Shown here piece after piece: positions 33,702 to 42,567 of a DNA stretch of 64,000 nucleotides. Under the pieces are notes generated by a model, which made no database searches, had not been told where the DNA came from, and worked only from the letters and a program-made list of their open reading frames with translations. The position numbers and the translations under genes are program-made. How positions within the stretch are numbered: the stretch's first letter is position 1; the number at the start of each line of letters is the position of its first letter. The DNA is from Kineosporia aurantiaca JCM 3230 (GTDB lineage Bacteria > Actinomycetota > Actinomycetes > Actinomycetales > Kineosporiaceae). Where the stretch lies: positions 434,001 through 498,000 of the forward strand of contig JODP01000006.1 of the NCBI GenBank assembly GCA_000719025.1. Reading direction: 5' to 3'.

Positions 33702-35189
33702 GTGACCACTCAGCGCATCGAGACCACACCTGCTACGACCCCACTCGACCTGCCAAAGTGGTCAGTCCTGCCGACGGCCGCGGTCGTGGTCATAGTGGCG
33801 GTCTGTCTTGTCCTGCGGGCGGCCACTGACGACCCGAGCATCCTCATCGTCGCCGCGGTGCTGGCTATCACCTACGTCCAGGTCCATCTACTCAAGAAGC
33901 GAACCGGGAAACTCGTGCACCCGGTCACGATCATTGTCTGTGGAGTCAACCTAGGCGGACTGGGCGGCTACTTCGTCTTCCCAGCGATCGCTGGCAGCGC
34001 CCAGGTATCAGCAGCCATCCCACACACTCCAGAGGTCTACAACGGCGCGGCCCGCATCTTCGTAGCCGCCTCCCTCGCGCTCTGGGCCGGCGGCATGATC
34101 ACCGGCAGGCCCACGGAGGTCCGGAGGGTCGCTCCGACCTCCGCCGGGCGCGTCATGTCCACGATCCCCGCATCCCGGGCCCTGCTGTTGGGGGCTCTAC
34201 CGATTGCGCTGGCCGTGGTCGGCTACGGCCCTCACGGCCTGATCTCCAGGGGCCACTACCTTGCCTCGGTGGGTCCACGATTCACGGTCTCGGCGGCGTC
34301 CATGTTTGCCGTCGTGGGTGTCGCCATCCTGGCATTCGTCCTATGCGACGCGCGCCGGACGTTCGACGTCCGCCTGGCCGCCGGTGTGCTCCTGGCCATT
34401 CAGACCGTCGTGCTATTCGCCATCGGTACTCGCCAGCTCGCCCTCGTGCCCGCCCTCATTTTCTTCGCGTGGTCACAGACCGGGAAGCGGAAAGGGCTCC
34501 GCACCGTCGCCGCGATCACTGCGGGCATCGTGTGGTGGTGGATTCAGATCCCGCTCAACGTCCGCTCCACCTCCGACGGCGCCGGCCTCGCGCCGTTCCT
34601 GCACCGGCTACACGAGCACCCCGAACTCTGGTACCAGTCACACCCCGGACCGGTCCTCGGCAACCTGCTGTTCGGTGTCCCCCTAACCGGCCAGATCGCC
34701 CTGCTGCGCGGAAACACCTTGCCCATGCACACGTTCGTCACGTCCATCAACCCGCTGCCGGGCATGTTCACCGACTGGTCGACCGTCAACCAGAACCTCG
34801 GGCTGAACCAGTTCACTCCCTTCAACACGCTAGGCGAACTCGCTGGCTATGGGTGGGCCTATGTCATCGGCACCATGTTGGTCATCGGCCTCGTCCTGGG
34901 CTGGGCCCATCGCGCCAGCGCCCAGCTCACGCCGACCATGTCGACGATTGCCACGCTGGCGCTGACCGGCGCCAGCGCGATCTACACATGCGATCTACTG
35001 CAGTACAACCTGCGGTCTGGGCTCCGGATCGTCTGGTACGCCCTTGCCCTCGTAGTTGTCATGCGCCTTCTCAGCCCCCGCACCGGTTCAGGAGAGGGCG
35101 GGGAACGGACGGCTGAGGGCAAGGCCCTGCCTGTTCCGGAGGTGACGGTCACCGTGGCGACACGAACCCGGCCAGCGCCTCACCGATGA
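33702..35189 (+). CDS. Multi-pass membrane protein (polysaccharide polymerase-like), prophage cargo
   Basis: 495 residues with about 10-12 hydrophobic segments. There is a long non-membrane loop around residues 290-380 (RLHEHPELWYQSHPGP, FTDWSTVNQNLGLNQFTPFN), the layout of O-antigen/oligosaccharide polymerases (Wzy-like). It starts with GTG after AGGGGGAT. It is transcribed against all neighbouring late genes and overlaps the 3' end of the esterase gene by 41 nt. This fits an expressed lysogenic conversion gene that changes the host surface; the enzymatic role is inference from topology only. Confidence 0.6.
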   Translation: MTTQRIETTPATTPLDLPKWSVLPTAAVVVIVAVCLVLRAATDDPSILIVAAVLAITYVQVHLLKKRTGKLVHPVTIIVCGVNLGGLGGYFVFPAIAGSAQVSAAIPHTPEVYNGAARIFVAASLALWAGGMITGRPTEVRRVAPTSAGRVMSTIPASRALLLGALPIALAVVGYGPHGLISRGHYLASVGPRFTVSAASMFAVVGVAILAFVLCDARRTFDVRLAAGVLLAIQTVVLFAIGTRQLALVPALIFFAWSQTGKRKGLRTVAAITAGIVWWWIQIPLNVRSTSDGAGLAPFLHRLHEHPELWYQSHPGPVLGNLLFGVPLTGQIALLRGNTLPMHTFVTSINPLPGMFTDWSTVNQNLGLNQFTPFNTLGELAGYGWAYVIGTMLVIGLVLGWAHRASAQLTPTMSTIATLALTGASAIYTCDLLQYNLRSGLRIVWYALALVVVMRLLSPRTGSGEGGERTAEGKALPVPEVTVTVATRTRPAPHR

Positions 35190-36291
35190 CCCCGTGCCCC
35201 TTGTCGGTGGGGTGCACCCGGTCGGTGGAGATCAGCCCGTAGGGGTCGCCCGCACCGGCAGATCCGGGAGGGGACAGTCGTCGCGAGAAGTCCGCGACGG
35301 TGACCCCGCTGACGCCGCCCGGTCCGGCTGTGTCGGCGGCGGCGATGTCGTACATGGCCTTGACGTAGTTCTGCCAGGGCTCTGCAGGTGAGGAAACGTC
35401 ACCACGCTGATGCAGCGGCACCAGCACGATGGACGGCTTCGTCACCGTCACGCTCGTTCTGATGGCCGCGATGCCAGCGAGGACATTGGTCTTGAACGTC
35501 GCTGACGAAATGCTGTTCTGGTAGTCATTCACCCCGATCGCGATGGTCACCAGATGCGGGTTGTACTGAGCCATGGCCGTCGCCCAGTAGTTCGTGCCGG
35601 TCGCGAAGTAGCCGGTAGAGGTGATGCCGTAGTGACCAGCCTCATTCATGTGGATCCCCTGGGCCTCGTCGCCGTTGTAGACGAAGATGCCCGTGAAGTA
35701 GACCGACGCGGCCGTGGAAGTGATGGCAACCGTGTGCGTCCCCGCGGTGAGAGCCCCGCTGTTCCAGACGTTGCCGTCCGTGAGGGTGGCCGCAGTATTG
35801 ATGGTGGTCGCGGCGCCGCCGTCGATGGTGATAGAGAGGGTGCCCGTGCTGGGGGCTTTGACGTACCGGACATCCACGGATGTTCCGGTGATGGTGTAGG
35901 TGTACGTCTGCCCGACGGCAATGATGGCTGCTCGTCGCGTGCCGAATGACGAGTCCTTCCCGGGCGTTGTTCCCGTCAGCGCGGCCGGCTGCGGCGGAGT
36001 CGGGCCGTCGAAGTACGGGGCAAGGAACCCGACCCCGCCGCCCGCGCCGACCGTCGCTGATGGGAACCGCTGGCGGAGGGAGTCCCGGAAACGGGAAATG
36101 TACCGGGTATCACGGGTGGTGGAACCCGTCCCCTCGGTAATGCTGTCGCCGATCGACCATATGCGGGCCGGGGCGTTGTTCCGGTTGGCAAGTGCAGCAA
36201 ACCACCCTTGGAGCGCCAAGGCTTGCGCGGAGGCCAGGCGGTCGGCGTTGGCGGTTGAGATCCCGAAGGGCGGGGCGTCGAGGATTCCCAT
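35149..36291 (-). CDS. SGNH/GDSL esterase, tail-associated
   Basis: 380 residues. Block I IWSIGDSITEG has the nucleophile Ser50; GVNDYQ is block III; DRVHPTDKGH carries Asp357 and His360. Between residues 130-220 a beta-sandwich insert (TYTYTITGTSVDVRYV, ITIDGGAATT) splits the enzyme. SGNH enzymes in phage tails deacetylate or de-esterify surface polysaccharides. It lies 2 nt after the beta-helix spike gene and likely acts with it. Confidence 0.8.
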   Translation of the reverse strand: MGILDAPPFGISTANADRLASAQALALQGWFAALANRNNAPARIWSIGDSITEGTGSTTRDTRYISRFRDSLRQRFPSATVGAGGGVGFLAPYFDGPTPPQPAALTGTTPGKDSSFGTRRAAIIAVGQTYTYTITGTSVDVRYVKAPSTGTLSITIDGGAATTINTAATLTDGNVWNSGALTAGTHTVAITSTAASVYFTGIFVYNGDEAQGIHMNEAGHYGITSTGYFATGTNYWATAMAQYNPHLVTIAIGVNDYQNSISSATFKTNVLAGIAAIRTSVTVTKPSIVLVPLHQRGDVSSPAEPWQNYVKAMYDIAAADTAGPGGVSGVTVADFSRRLSPPGSAGAGDPYGLISTDRVHPTDKGHGVIGEALAGFVSPR

Positions 36292-36293
36292 AT

Positions 36294-38165
36294 TCAGCTC
36301 ACCGTATTCATAGGTCGGTTGGTGACGGCCCCTGTTGTGGGGTCGCGAGTTAGTGCGGGCTGGGCGACGGTCCGGGTCGTGGCGCCCAGGTAGGTGATCG
36401 TGTAGGAGTCCACGGCCCCCGGGAACGACGCCGATGGGGTGCCCGTGTAAACCCCGGCGATCCCGTCCGGCCAGAGGACCGGGGCCGACGTGGCCGCCCC
36501 ATTGGCGTTACGGGTGATCGCCCCGGAGATCAGAGCGTCGGGGCTGGCTCCGTAGAAGGCGAGCCACACGTCCGTGCCTGGCCCGTCCGGGCGGACTAGG
36601 CCGTCAGCTGCCGCGGTGTCCCCTGCGACGGCCGGGTCTGCCCAGTACTCCGCTTCCAGCGCCAGGTAAGCGCCTGTTGGCACGGTGGCGTCGGTGGTGA
36701 TCACGGCGCGCTTGCCGGTGTCTGCGGACGCGTTGTATCCAGGCCCGAAGCCGGCGCCCTGCGTTAGGTCTACCGAAACTCCGGCTACCAGTTGGCTGGA
36801 CTGGGAATTCGTCAGGGTCGACGTTGCCCCGAGGTACAACGTGGAGATTCCCGTTGTGCTGGATGCGGTCGCCTTGACTTTCCTGAGTTGTCCAGATGGC
36901 ATGGCGATCGCTACACCCTGCATGCTGGGCCGCAGAGGAATGATGCGCTTCCAGGTTCTGATGTCGGTGAAGAGGATGCCGTCCACATAAAGCCGTCGAC
37001 TGATCATTGACGGGTTCATGATGGGGCGAGTGGCGGTGTAAAAGTAGGCGTCTGTGATTCTCAGATCGGTTCCCGACGTACCACCATTGTCGGACAGATA
37101 AGAACCATTTCCCATTACATGTAGCGATCTAACATCGATCCGCGAATTGCCAAGGACCCCGATGACGGCAGTTGCGATGGAACGCCCAGGGAAAGTGTTC
37201 TTGAAAACAACCTTGTCGACCTCGACGCTTTCGCAGCGCCCCTCAGCAACGATGAGGGACCTCTCGACGTTCTCTGCCTGGATGAGGCCCACGCGAACGC
37301 CTCGGCATTCGGAAACGCCGAACACCCTTCCCTTGGCCGGGTGTCCGTTCTGCGCGATGGCCGATGTCGCCTTGATCGCGTCGATCGTCATGGACTCGAC
37401 GAACTGGCCGCCCACAACCGCCGCCCCGCAGTCGGAGCCGACGATGGTGCCGACCTTCACGTTGTGGGCGTAGGCAATCGACACGCCCGATTCAGCGTTC
37501 GACCCCGAGGTGAGGGGGTTGATCAGATTCCACGTCCCAGCAATCTCTACGTCGCTGACGAGCACCGGGATGGGGGCAATGGAACGCTGCCCGACGGAGG
37601 GGATCGCGGCTACCGACATCGCGTATCCAACAGGCCGGTCCAGGGTGACGTGTGTGCTGTCGGGGATTGCCTGGACCTTCGCCCACAGCCAGAAGTCGGG
37701 CTCAGCCGCGTCGTACGCGGCCTGCCCCAAGCGCACGAACGCCCATTGACCGACTGTGAACGACGACGAGTCGACGACCATGAGCGTCGTGTCGGTCGGA
37801 ACCGTGTCGGCTGTGATCGTGACCCTGGTCCCGGTGACACTTCGAACGCCGATGAAGGCAGCGTTCGACGCCATGATCAGCGTTGCCCCATCCGAGCGCA
37901 GGGTGATGTTCGGCTGAGAGATACGGATACTGCCGCCCTGGTCATTGGTGGCATACCGGGAGAGCGTCCAGGGCCCGTCCTGGGCCTTGACCCGCACCTC
38001 ACGGCAGCCGACCTCGACGGCCCGCGCAATGGCCGCGTTGATCTCCACCTGCGTCCGGCCCGGACCGAAGTCAGCTGCGTCGATGAACGAGGGTCGGTTC
38101 GCTGCCGTGGCCCTGCTGCCGTCCGGGTACTTGGCCGGGATCGCCGGTACGTCGAGCAGGCCCAT
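36294..38165 (-). CDS. Beta-helix tail spike protein
   Basis: About 623 residues. The start MGLLDVPAIPAKYPDG overlaps the previous stop by one base. A right-handed beta-helix is suggested by short repeated strands (SVTGTRVTITADTV, DVEIAGTWNLINP, SMTIDAIKATSAI, VRVGLIQAENVERSL). The last 130 residues (ALISGAITRNANGAATSAPVLWPDG) repeat a segment type also found in the next upstream fibre protein, suggesting a shared surface domain. A frame extending further upstream is a shadow and was rejected. Confidence 0.7.
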   Translation of the reverse strand: MGLLDVPAIPAKYPDGSRATAANRPSFIDAADFGPGRTQVEINAAIARAVEVGCREVRVKAQDGPWTLSRYATNDQGGSIRISQPNITLRSDGATLIMASNAAFIGVRSVTGTRVTITADTVPTDTTLMVVDSSSFTVGQWAFVRLGQAAYDAAEPDFWLWAKVQAIPDSTHVTLDRPVGYAMSVAAIPSVGQRSIAPIPVLVSDVEIAGTWNLINPLTSGSNAESGVSIAYAHNVKVGTIVGSDCGAAVVGGQFVESMTIDAIKATSAIAQNGHPAKGRVFGVSECRGVRVGLIQAENVERSLIVAEGRCESVEVDKVVFKNTFPGRSIATAVIGVLGNSRIDVRSLHVMGNGSYLSDNGGTSGTDLRITDAYFYTATRPIMNPSMISRRLYVDGILFTDIRTWKRIIPLRPSMQGVAIAMPSGQLRKVKATASSTTGISTLYLGATSTLTNSQSSQLVAGVSVDLTQGAGFGPGYNASADTGKRAVITTDATVPTGAYLALEAEYWADPAVAGDTAAADGLVRPDGPGTDVWLAFYGASPDALISGAITRNANGAATSAPVLWPDGIAGVYTGTPSASFPGAVDSYTITYLGATTRTVAQPALTRDPTTGAVTNRPMNTVS

Positions 38166-38947
38166 CAGCTCACGGTCACCGTCATGGCGCCGTTGATGAT
38201 CGAGTTCGCGTCCCGGGGCACGGTCACCGTGACCGTCTTGCTGCCCAGGGGGCCGCCGGTCGTCGTCGCCGTGAACGCGGTGATCGCGCCGTTGGCATCG
38301 GTGCTGGTGGCCGTGAACACGCCGGTCGCCCCATCGGGCCACACGATGCTCCCGCCCGTGATCGTGCCGGCCGAGTTCGCGGTGGGCGCCGCCGAGAAGG
38401 TGAACGCCGCGGTGAGCGCCCATGCCTTCAGCTGCTCGGTCCGGTTGGCATAGGTGCCAGGAAGTGCGGCCAGCGCGGTGCTGACGTCGGCCGAGTTGGC
38501 CTTCGCGCCCAGCGCGGTGTTCACGTCCGAGGTGTTCGCCTTGGCGCCCAGGGCAGCGGAGACCTCGGCCACTGCCACGACGTCCGCGCCGGTGACGTTG
38601 CCCGAGCTCTTGCCGAGCACCGTGCCGAACTGCGGCGTCCCAGTCGGCAGGCCGACGACCTGTGCTCCCGAGAAGTCCTGCTGCCCGGTGAACGAGTTCC
38701 CGCCCGTGCGCTGGGCTGCCCCGGTGATCCGGGAGTCGTTGCCCTGCGCAGCGGTGCCCGAGGTCGTTCCGAACGAGACCGTCCCCGAGGAGTACGGCAG
38801 GCTGTTCCAGGCGGTGGTGCCGTCGCCGTACTTGACCTTCTTGGTGTCGGTCTCCAGCCCGGGCTCCCCGAGCAGCAGGACCGGGTTAACGGACGTCCAG
38901 TTTGCCGAGGTGTCGCGGCGGACCTGGATCGGCTTCAGCTGTGCCAT
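38165..38947 (-). CDS. Tail fibre protein with phage-fibre N-terminal motif
   Basis: 260 residues. The N-terminus QIRRD-like: PIQVRRDTSANWTSVNPVLL, then GEPGLETDTKKVKYGDGTTAWNSL, a motif of many phage fibres and tropism determinants. A collagen-poor coiled region with ALGAKANTSDVNTALGAKAN repeats follows. The C-terminus has an SIVWPDGATGVFTATSTD segment similar to that of the spike encoded next. It is coupled to the spike gene. Confidence 0.75.
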   Translation of the reverse strand: MAQLKPIQVRRDTSANWTSVNPVLLLGEPGLETDTKKVKYGDGTTAWNSLPYSSGTVSFGTTSGTAAQGNDSRITGAAQRTGGNSFTGQQDFSGAQVVGLPTGTPQFGTVLGKSSGNVTGADVVAVAEVSAALGAKANTSDVNTALGAKANSADVSTALAALPGTYANRTEQLKAWALTAAFTFSAAPTANSAGTITGGSIVWPDGATGVFTATSTDANGAITAFTATTTGGPLGSKTVTVTVPRDANSIINGAMTVTVS

Positions 38948-39381
38948 CAGGCGGTACCTCCATCAATTCCCGTGCTCGTGTACGTGCTGGAGGCAGTGCC
39001 GCCGTCGATGCCGTCATCAGAACCGCCAGCGCCGACCAACTGGGTGAGGTTCGCGATAGCTGCCGTGTTCGCCGCCAGCTGCTGAGCGACCGTGTCCCAC
39101 GAGCCCGCGGTCAGGCCCTGAGCGGCCTGCCACCCGGCCGTCACCGCCCGGGCCACGCTGCCCTCTACGGCCCGCGCCGACAGCGTCAGCACGTCCCCGG
39201 AGATCGACTCCACGGTCACGACCTCGGCGTTGTCCGGGGTCGGTTCCCCGGCTGGCCACAGCACCAGCGAGCCCGTGCTGAAGCGGGATCCGTGCCCCGT
39301 CGAAACGGTCAAGGAAAGGCCCGAGATCGCGGGCGAGGGGGCCAGGGCAACGACGCTCTGGCCGAAGTTCTTGGATGCCAT
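38947..39381 (-). CDS. Small fibre-associated structural protein
   Basis: 144 residues. Beta-rich N-terminal part (ALAPSPAISGLSLTVSTGHGSRF) with a phage structural pattern, then a helix (WDTVAQQLAANTAAIANLTQL) and a repeated Gly-rich tail (DGIDGGTASSTYTSTGIDGG). The stop overlaps the fibre gene start. Likely a trimeric linker or chaperone-like fibre part; function is inferred. Confidence 0.6.
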   Translation of the reverse strand: MASKNFGQSVVALAPSPAISGLSLTVSTGHGSRFSTGSLVLWPAGEPTPDNAEVVTVESISGDVLTLSARAVEGSVARAVTAGWQAAQGLTAGSWDTVAQQLAANTAAIANLTQLVGAGGSDDGIDGGTASSTYTSTGIDGGTA

Positions 39382-39390
39382 GACCGCCTC

Positions 39391-40179
39391 TCAGTTCGGG
39401 CCGGTGTAGGCGAGGACGTTGACCGAGCCGGACCCGAGCGCGATTGCGACCAGGCCGGTGTTCGTAACCGTGAGCGTCACTCCGGTCTTCGTTTTCGTGC
39501 CGGCCTTCGACGCCACGCTGAGTTTCCCCAGCACGGAGGCGCCACCGTCGAGAGTGGGCAGCACGGTGTACGTGGTGTTCGGCATCGGAGTCGACCAGGT
39601 GACCGCCAGGTCCGTGTTCCCCAGCGCGAGAGCCGGCAGAGACGGCGTTGCCGTGCGAATCTCGACCTTCGCCGCCTGCAGCGCCGCGATCGCAGCCTGG
39701 GCGTCAGCGAGAGCCGCCGACAGTTGCTGCCCGGCCGCGGTGCGCGCGGTGACCTCGGTGGCCAACTGGGCAGCGATCTGATCGACCTGCCCGTGCAGCG
39801 CCTGCCGGTCTGTGAGCGATGCGGCCAGCTGCCCTTGATAGTCGGCGGCCAGCGACTGCAGGGTCACCGTCCGGGCGTCCGACGCTGCCGTGGCGGCGGC
39901 CAGCTGAGCCATCGTCGGAACCGGTGTGACGATGCGCGGCTGACCGCCCAGCACGGTGACCGGGTCGACGTTCAGGACGTTCCCAGCGCTGTCGGTCACG
40001 GTGAGCCGGACCGGCCCGTCCATCAGCCAGAACGTCGCCTCGCCAGTGAAAGTCACCGGCAGAGCGGCCAGGCTGCCTGCCCGGTCGGAGAACACCCGGA
40101 CCGGGGTGCCCTCCTGATTGATGACGCGGGTCAGGGTGAGAGCCTGACCGGTCGCCCTGATCGTGATGCTTCCGGTCAC
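39391..40179 (-). CDS. Fibre-like structural protein with coiled coil
   Basis: 262 residues. The N-terminal 80 are beta-rich (GSITIRATGQALTLTRV, VRLTVTDSAGNVLN), residues 90-170 form a predicted coiled coil (AQLAAATAASDARTVTLQSL and similar), and the C-terminal 80 resemble a fibre tip beta-sandwich (TTYTVLPTLDGGASVLGKL, LVAIALGSGSVNVLAYTG). It fits a baseplate or fibre adaptor. The gene is 9 nt upstream of the next gene in the operon. Confidence 0.6.
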   Translation of the reverse strand: MTGSITIRATGQALTLTRVINQEGTPVRVFSDRAGSLAALPVTFTGEATFWLMDGPVRLTVTDSAGNVLNVDPVTVLGGQPRIVTPVPTMAQLAAATAASDARTVTLQSLAADYQGQLAASLTDRQALHGQVDQIAAQLATEVTARTAAGQQLSAALADAQAAIAALQAAKVEIRTATPSLPALALGNTDLAVTWSTPMPNTTYTVLPTLDGGASVLGKLSVASKAGTKTKTGVTLTVTNTGLVAIALGSGSVNVLAYTGPN

Positions 40180-40209
40180 GCCCCAACCCCCGTTGCGTTG
40201 CGCGGCCGA

Positions 40210-40776
40210 CTAGTTCGCGGTGCCCTTGGCCGGAGGACGCCGACGACCAGCAGGCTGCTTGCCCGTGGCGACGGTCTGCCCGGTGGCCTCGACCGCGGCC
40301 TTCCGTTCCTGCGCGGCCTCCTTCACCGCGGCGTCCTCGTCGTCGGCCGACTGCTCGTCGTCGGCCACGGTCGCCCCCAGGTTCTTCAGCTCCCGCTTGA
40401 TCTGGGTGATGCGGGACTTCAGCTTCTTGTTGTCGTCGAACTCGGCCCGGCGGGCCAGGCCCTCGTACTCCTCGCGCAGGGCCCGCACCGTGTCCCGGTC
40501 CCGGTCGAGGACCAGCCGGTCGGCCTCCGCGGCCGCGGCGAGCTTGCCCTCCCGCTGGAGGACCTCCAGGTTCGCCTGCGTCGGCGACGGGATCACGTCC
40601 GGGTCGACGTGCGTGAGCCGGGTGCCGGACTCGTCGACCACGACGTCGGCGTTGGCGAGGTCGGGGGGCAGCGGCTTGTTGTCGCCGTCGAGCAGTTCGT
40701 TGGTGGGGTCCACCTCGACGTTCGGGGTGTGGGTGCCCTCGGCCGCGCGGGCCTTGTCCAGTGCGTCATCAGCCAT
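40210..40776 (-). CDS. Phage protein after capsid, coiled coil
   Basis: 188 residues, highly charged. The middle part (residues 80-140) is a strong coiled coil (ADRLVLDRDRDTVRALREEYEG, NKKLKSRITQIKRELKNLG); the tail is acidic then basic and disordered. It is separated from the capsid gene by a strong hairpin. A head-associated or fibre-anchoring role is possible; no family is recognised. Confidence 0.6.
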   Translation of the reverse strand: MADDALDKARAAEGTHTPNVEVDPTNELLDGDNKPLPPDLANADVVVDESGTRLTHVDPDVIPSPTQANLEVLQREGKLAAAAEADRLVLDRDRDTVRALREEYEGLARRAEFDDNKKLKSRITQIKRELKNLGATVADDEQSADDEDAAVKEAAQERKAAVEATGQTVATGKQPAGRRRPPAKGTAN

Positions 40777-40830
40777 GTCGGCCGACCTCCCAATGTGTCT
40801 GACGGATGCGGGTTCTGGTGGTGCTGGTGC

Positions 40831-40870
40831 GCGAGCAGCCGACCCGGGGTTGCCCGGGTCGGCTGCTCGC
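40831..40870 (-). terminator. Strong hairpin directly after the capsid gene
   Basis: A perfect 17-bp inverted repeat with a 6-nt loop begins 12 nt after the capsid stop. There is no T tract. It may terminate part of the late transcripts or stabilise the capsid mRNA, giving the capsid higher expression than the fibre genes. Confidence 0.8.
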
Positions 40871-40881
40871 GGGAGGTCGGA

Positions 40882-42396
40882 CTAGACGCCGGTCCAGCCG
40901 GGGGTGGCCAGGCCGGTGCCGGTGATCTTCTGCGCGTTGGGCAGCCGGGAGTGCGTGTACGCAAAGTAGCCGTACAAAACGAGCAAAACGCCCAGGCTGG
41001 CTGCGGCGGGCTGCTCGGCCCGGATGAACAGCGGAGCCTCCGGGTCCTCCCAGAGGTGGCACTCGGACTTGTCGACGACGTAGACCTCGTCCTGGTTGGT
41101 GCCAGCGCCGAGGTTGACCGCGACGTTGGCGTCCACGATCACGGGCAGGCCGTTCGGGAGGACACCGCGCAGGCCCCGCCCGTAGACCTCGCCGTAGTTC
41201 GCGCCCAGGGTCTGCGCGAGGGTCTGCGGCTGGCTGATCAGCGGCCACGTCGAGGACATGGCCTGGTTGAGCCAGAACCAGCGACGCGAGTTCATGATCG
41301 CGATGTTGTCGCCGGTGGCCAGGTCCAGCATGGCCGCCTCGACCCCGGCCGCGGCCTGCGACAGGAGCGGAGCGAACTCTGCGACCGTCGGGGACGCGTC
41401 GGTGTAGGTGATGGTGTTCGCGACCGCCGACAGGCCCGTGGTCGCCTGGTTCAGCAGGATGCCGTCCAGGCCCGAGGAGTACCGCCGGTACAGGTCGTCC
41501 ATGACGACCGGCTCGGTGCCCGCCCCGCGCTCGATGGACTGCCGGGACATCGTCTGCTGGCCGGCGTTCGTCTGGACGCTGATGGTCAGCAGGGTGTCGT
41601 CGATGTCCTGGTTGACGACGGCGGTGTTCTCCGTCGCCTGCAGGCCGGTCGCGGTGGGGGTGGTGATCCGGGAGATGTTCACGGTCATGCCCTGGGCGGG
41701 CAGGTCGTGGTGGTTGCAGACGTCCGCGAACGGCCGGCGGGCGGCGGTCGCGGGCGCGTACATGTCGGTGAGGTACTGCGGGACCGTGAGTCCGGCGAAC
41801 GCGCCGGTGCCCACCGCGCGGGTCAGGTACTGGCCGCGCTCGACGCGCTCTTCGCGCATGTGCGCGCGGAGCCGGTCCTGGGCCTCGTAGTCGCCCATGA
41901 ACGCGGCGGCCACGTCGGTCTCGAAACCGGCGCCCGGCTTCACACCCCGACGGAACCGGCCCGCACCCTGGTCGAAGCCGCGCTCCTTGTGCGGGGCGTA
42001 CTGCCGCTCCTCCGACACGACCCGGTGGACCTGGTCGTAGGCGCGGGACTGCGGGGCACCGGCCTGGCCGGCGGGCTCACCGGCGGCGACCCGGGCGGCC
42101 GGGGTCGGCGCGGTCTGCTCCTGCTCCCGCTCGACCTGGCCCTCGTCGGCGGACGCGGCGGTCAGCTCGTCCAGGGAACGCTTCGCGGTGTCGAACTGCC
42201 GCTCGGCCGTCGCAGCCTGCTCGCGCAGGGTCTGCATCTCCTGCTGCTCCAGGCCAGTCAGCTTGTCGCGGCCCTCGTCGCGGGCCTGCGTGGTGATCCC
42301 GCGCTGGCGGGCGATGGCCTGGTCGTAGGTGGTCTTGAACCCGGTGACCTCGGCGCGCTTGGCCTCGATCAGATCGGGCAGGGTCAGAGTCGGCAT
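40882..42396 (-). CDS. Major capsid protein (HK97 fold)
   Basis: About 504 residues. Residues 1-110 are a delta-domain-like coiled coil (LPDLIEAKRAEVTGFKTTYD, LREQAATAERQFDTAK), removed in HK97-type capsids by the prohead protease encoded just upstream. The rest has HK97-type segments (EFAPLLSQAAAGVEAAML, RWFWLNQAMSSTWPLI). The ATG at 42396 has GAGGAG upstream; an earlier in-frame start is not supported. Cleavage would leave about 370 residues. Confidence 0.85.
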   Translation of the reverse strand: MPTLTLPDLIEAKRAEVTGFKTTYDQAIARQRGITTQARDEGRDKLTGLEQQEMQTLREQAATAERQFDTAKRSLDELTAASADEGQVEREQEQTAPTPAARVAAGEPAGQAGAPQSRAYDQVHRVVSEERQYAPHKERGFDQGAGRFRRGVKPGAGFETDVAAAFMGDYEAQDRLRAHMREERVERGQYLTRAVGTGAFAGLTVPQYLTDMYAPATAARRPFADVCNHHDLPAQGMTVNISRITTPTATGLQATENTAVVNQDIDDTLLTISVQTNAGQQTMSRQSIERGAGTEPVVMDDLYRRYSSGLDGILLNQATTGLSAVANTITYTDASPTVAEFAPLLSQAAAGVEAAMLDLATGDNIAIMNSRRWFWLNQAMSSTWPLISQPQTLAQTLGANYGEVYGRGLRGVLPNGLPVIVDANVAVNLGAGTNQDEVYVVDKSECHLWEDPEAPLFIRAEQPAAASLGVLLVLYGYFAYTHSRLPNAQKITGTGLATPGWTGV

Positions 42397-42567
42397 GGCC
42401 GGACTCCTCTCGGCTCGTGATGGTGGGAGTTGGGCTGCCCGCCCGCACGCGCCAGTCACATCCGCCTGGCATGGCGAGAGCGCAGGACAACCGGCCACAT
42501 CCGTCCGGCAGAGTCCTTGCAGCAGAACCGGAACCCGTCAGGGCCCCGGTGGTTGAGAGGGGGTGGA

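Noticed and set aside
38902..42420. A 1172-codon open frame on the + strand opposite the capsid and fibre genes
   Set aside because: Shadow of real leftward genes in GC-rich DNA; it crosses several gene borders and the strong capsid hairpin.
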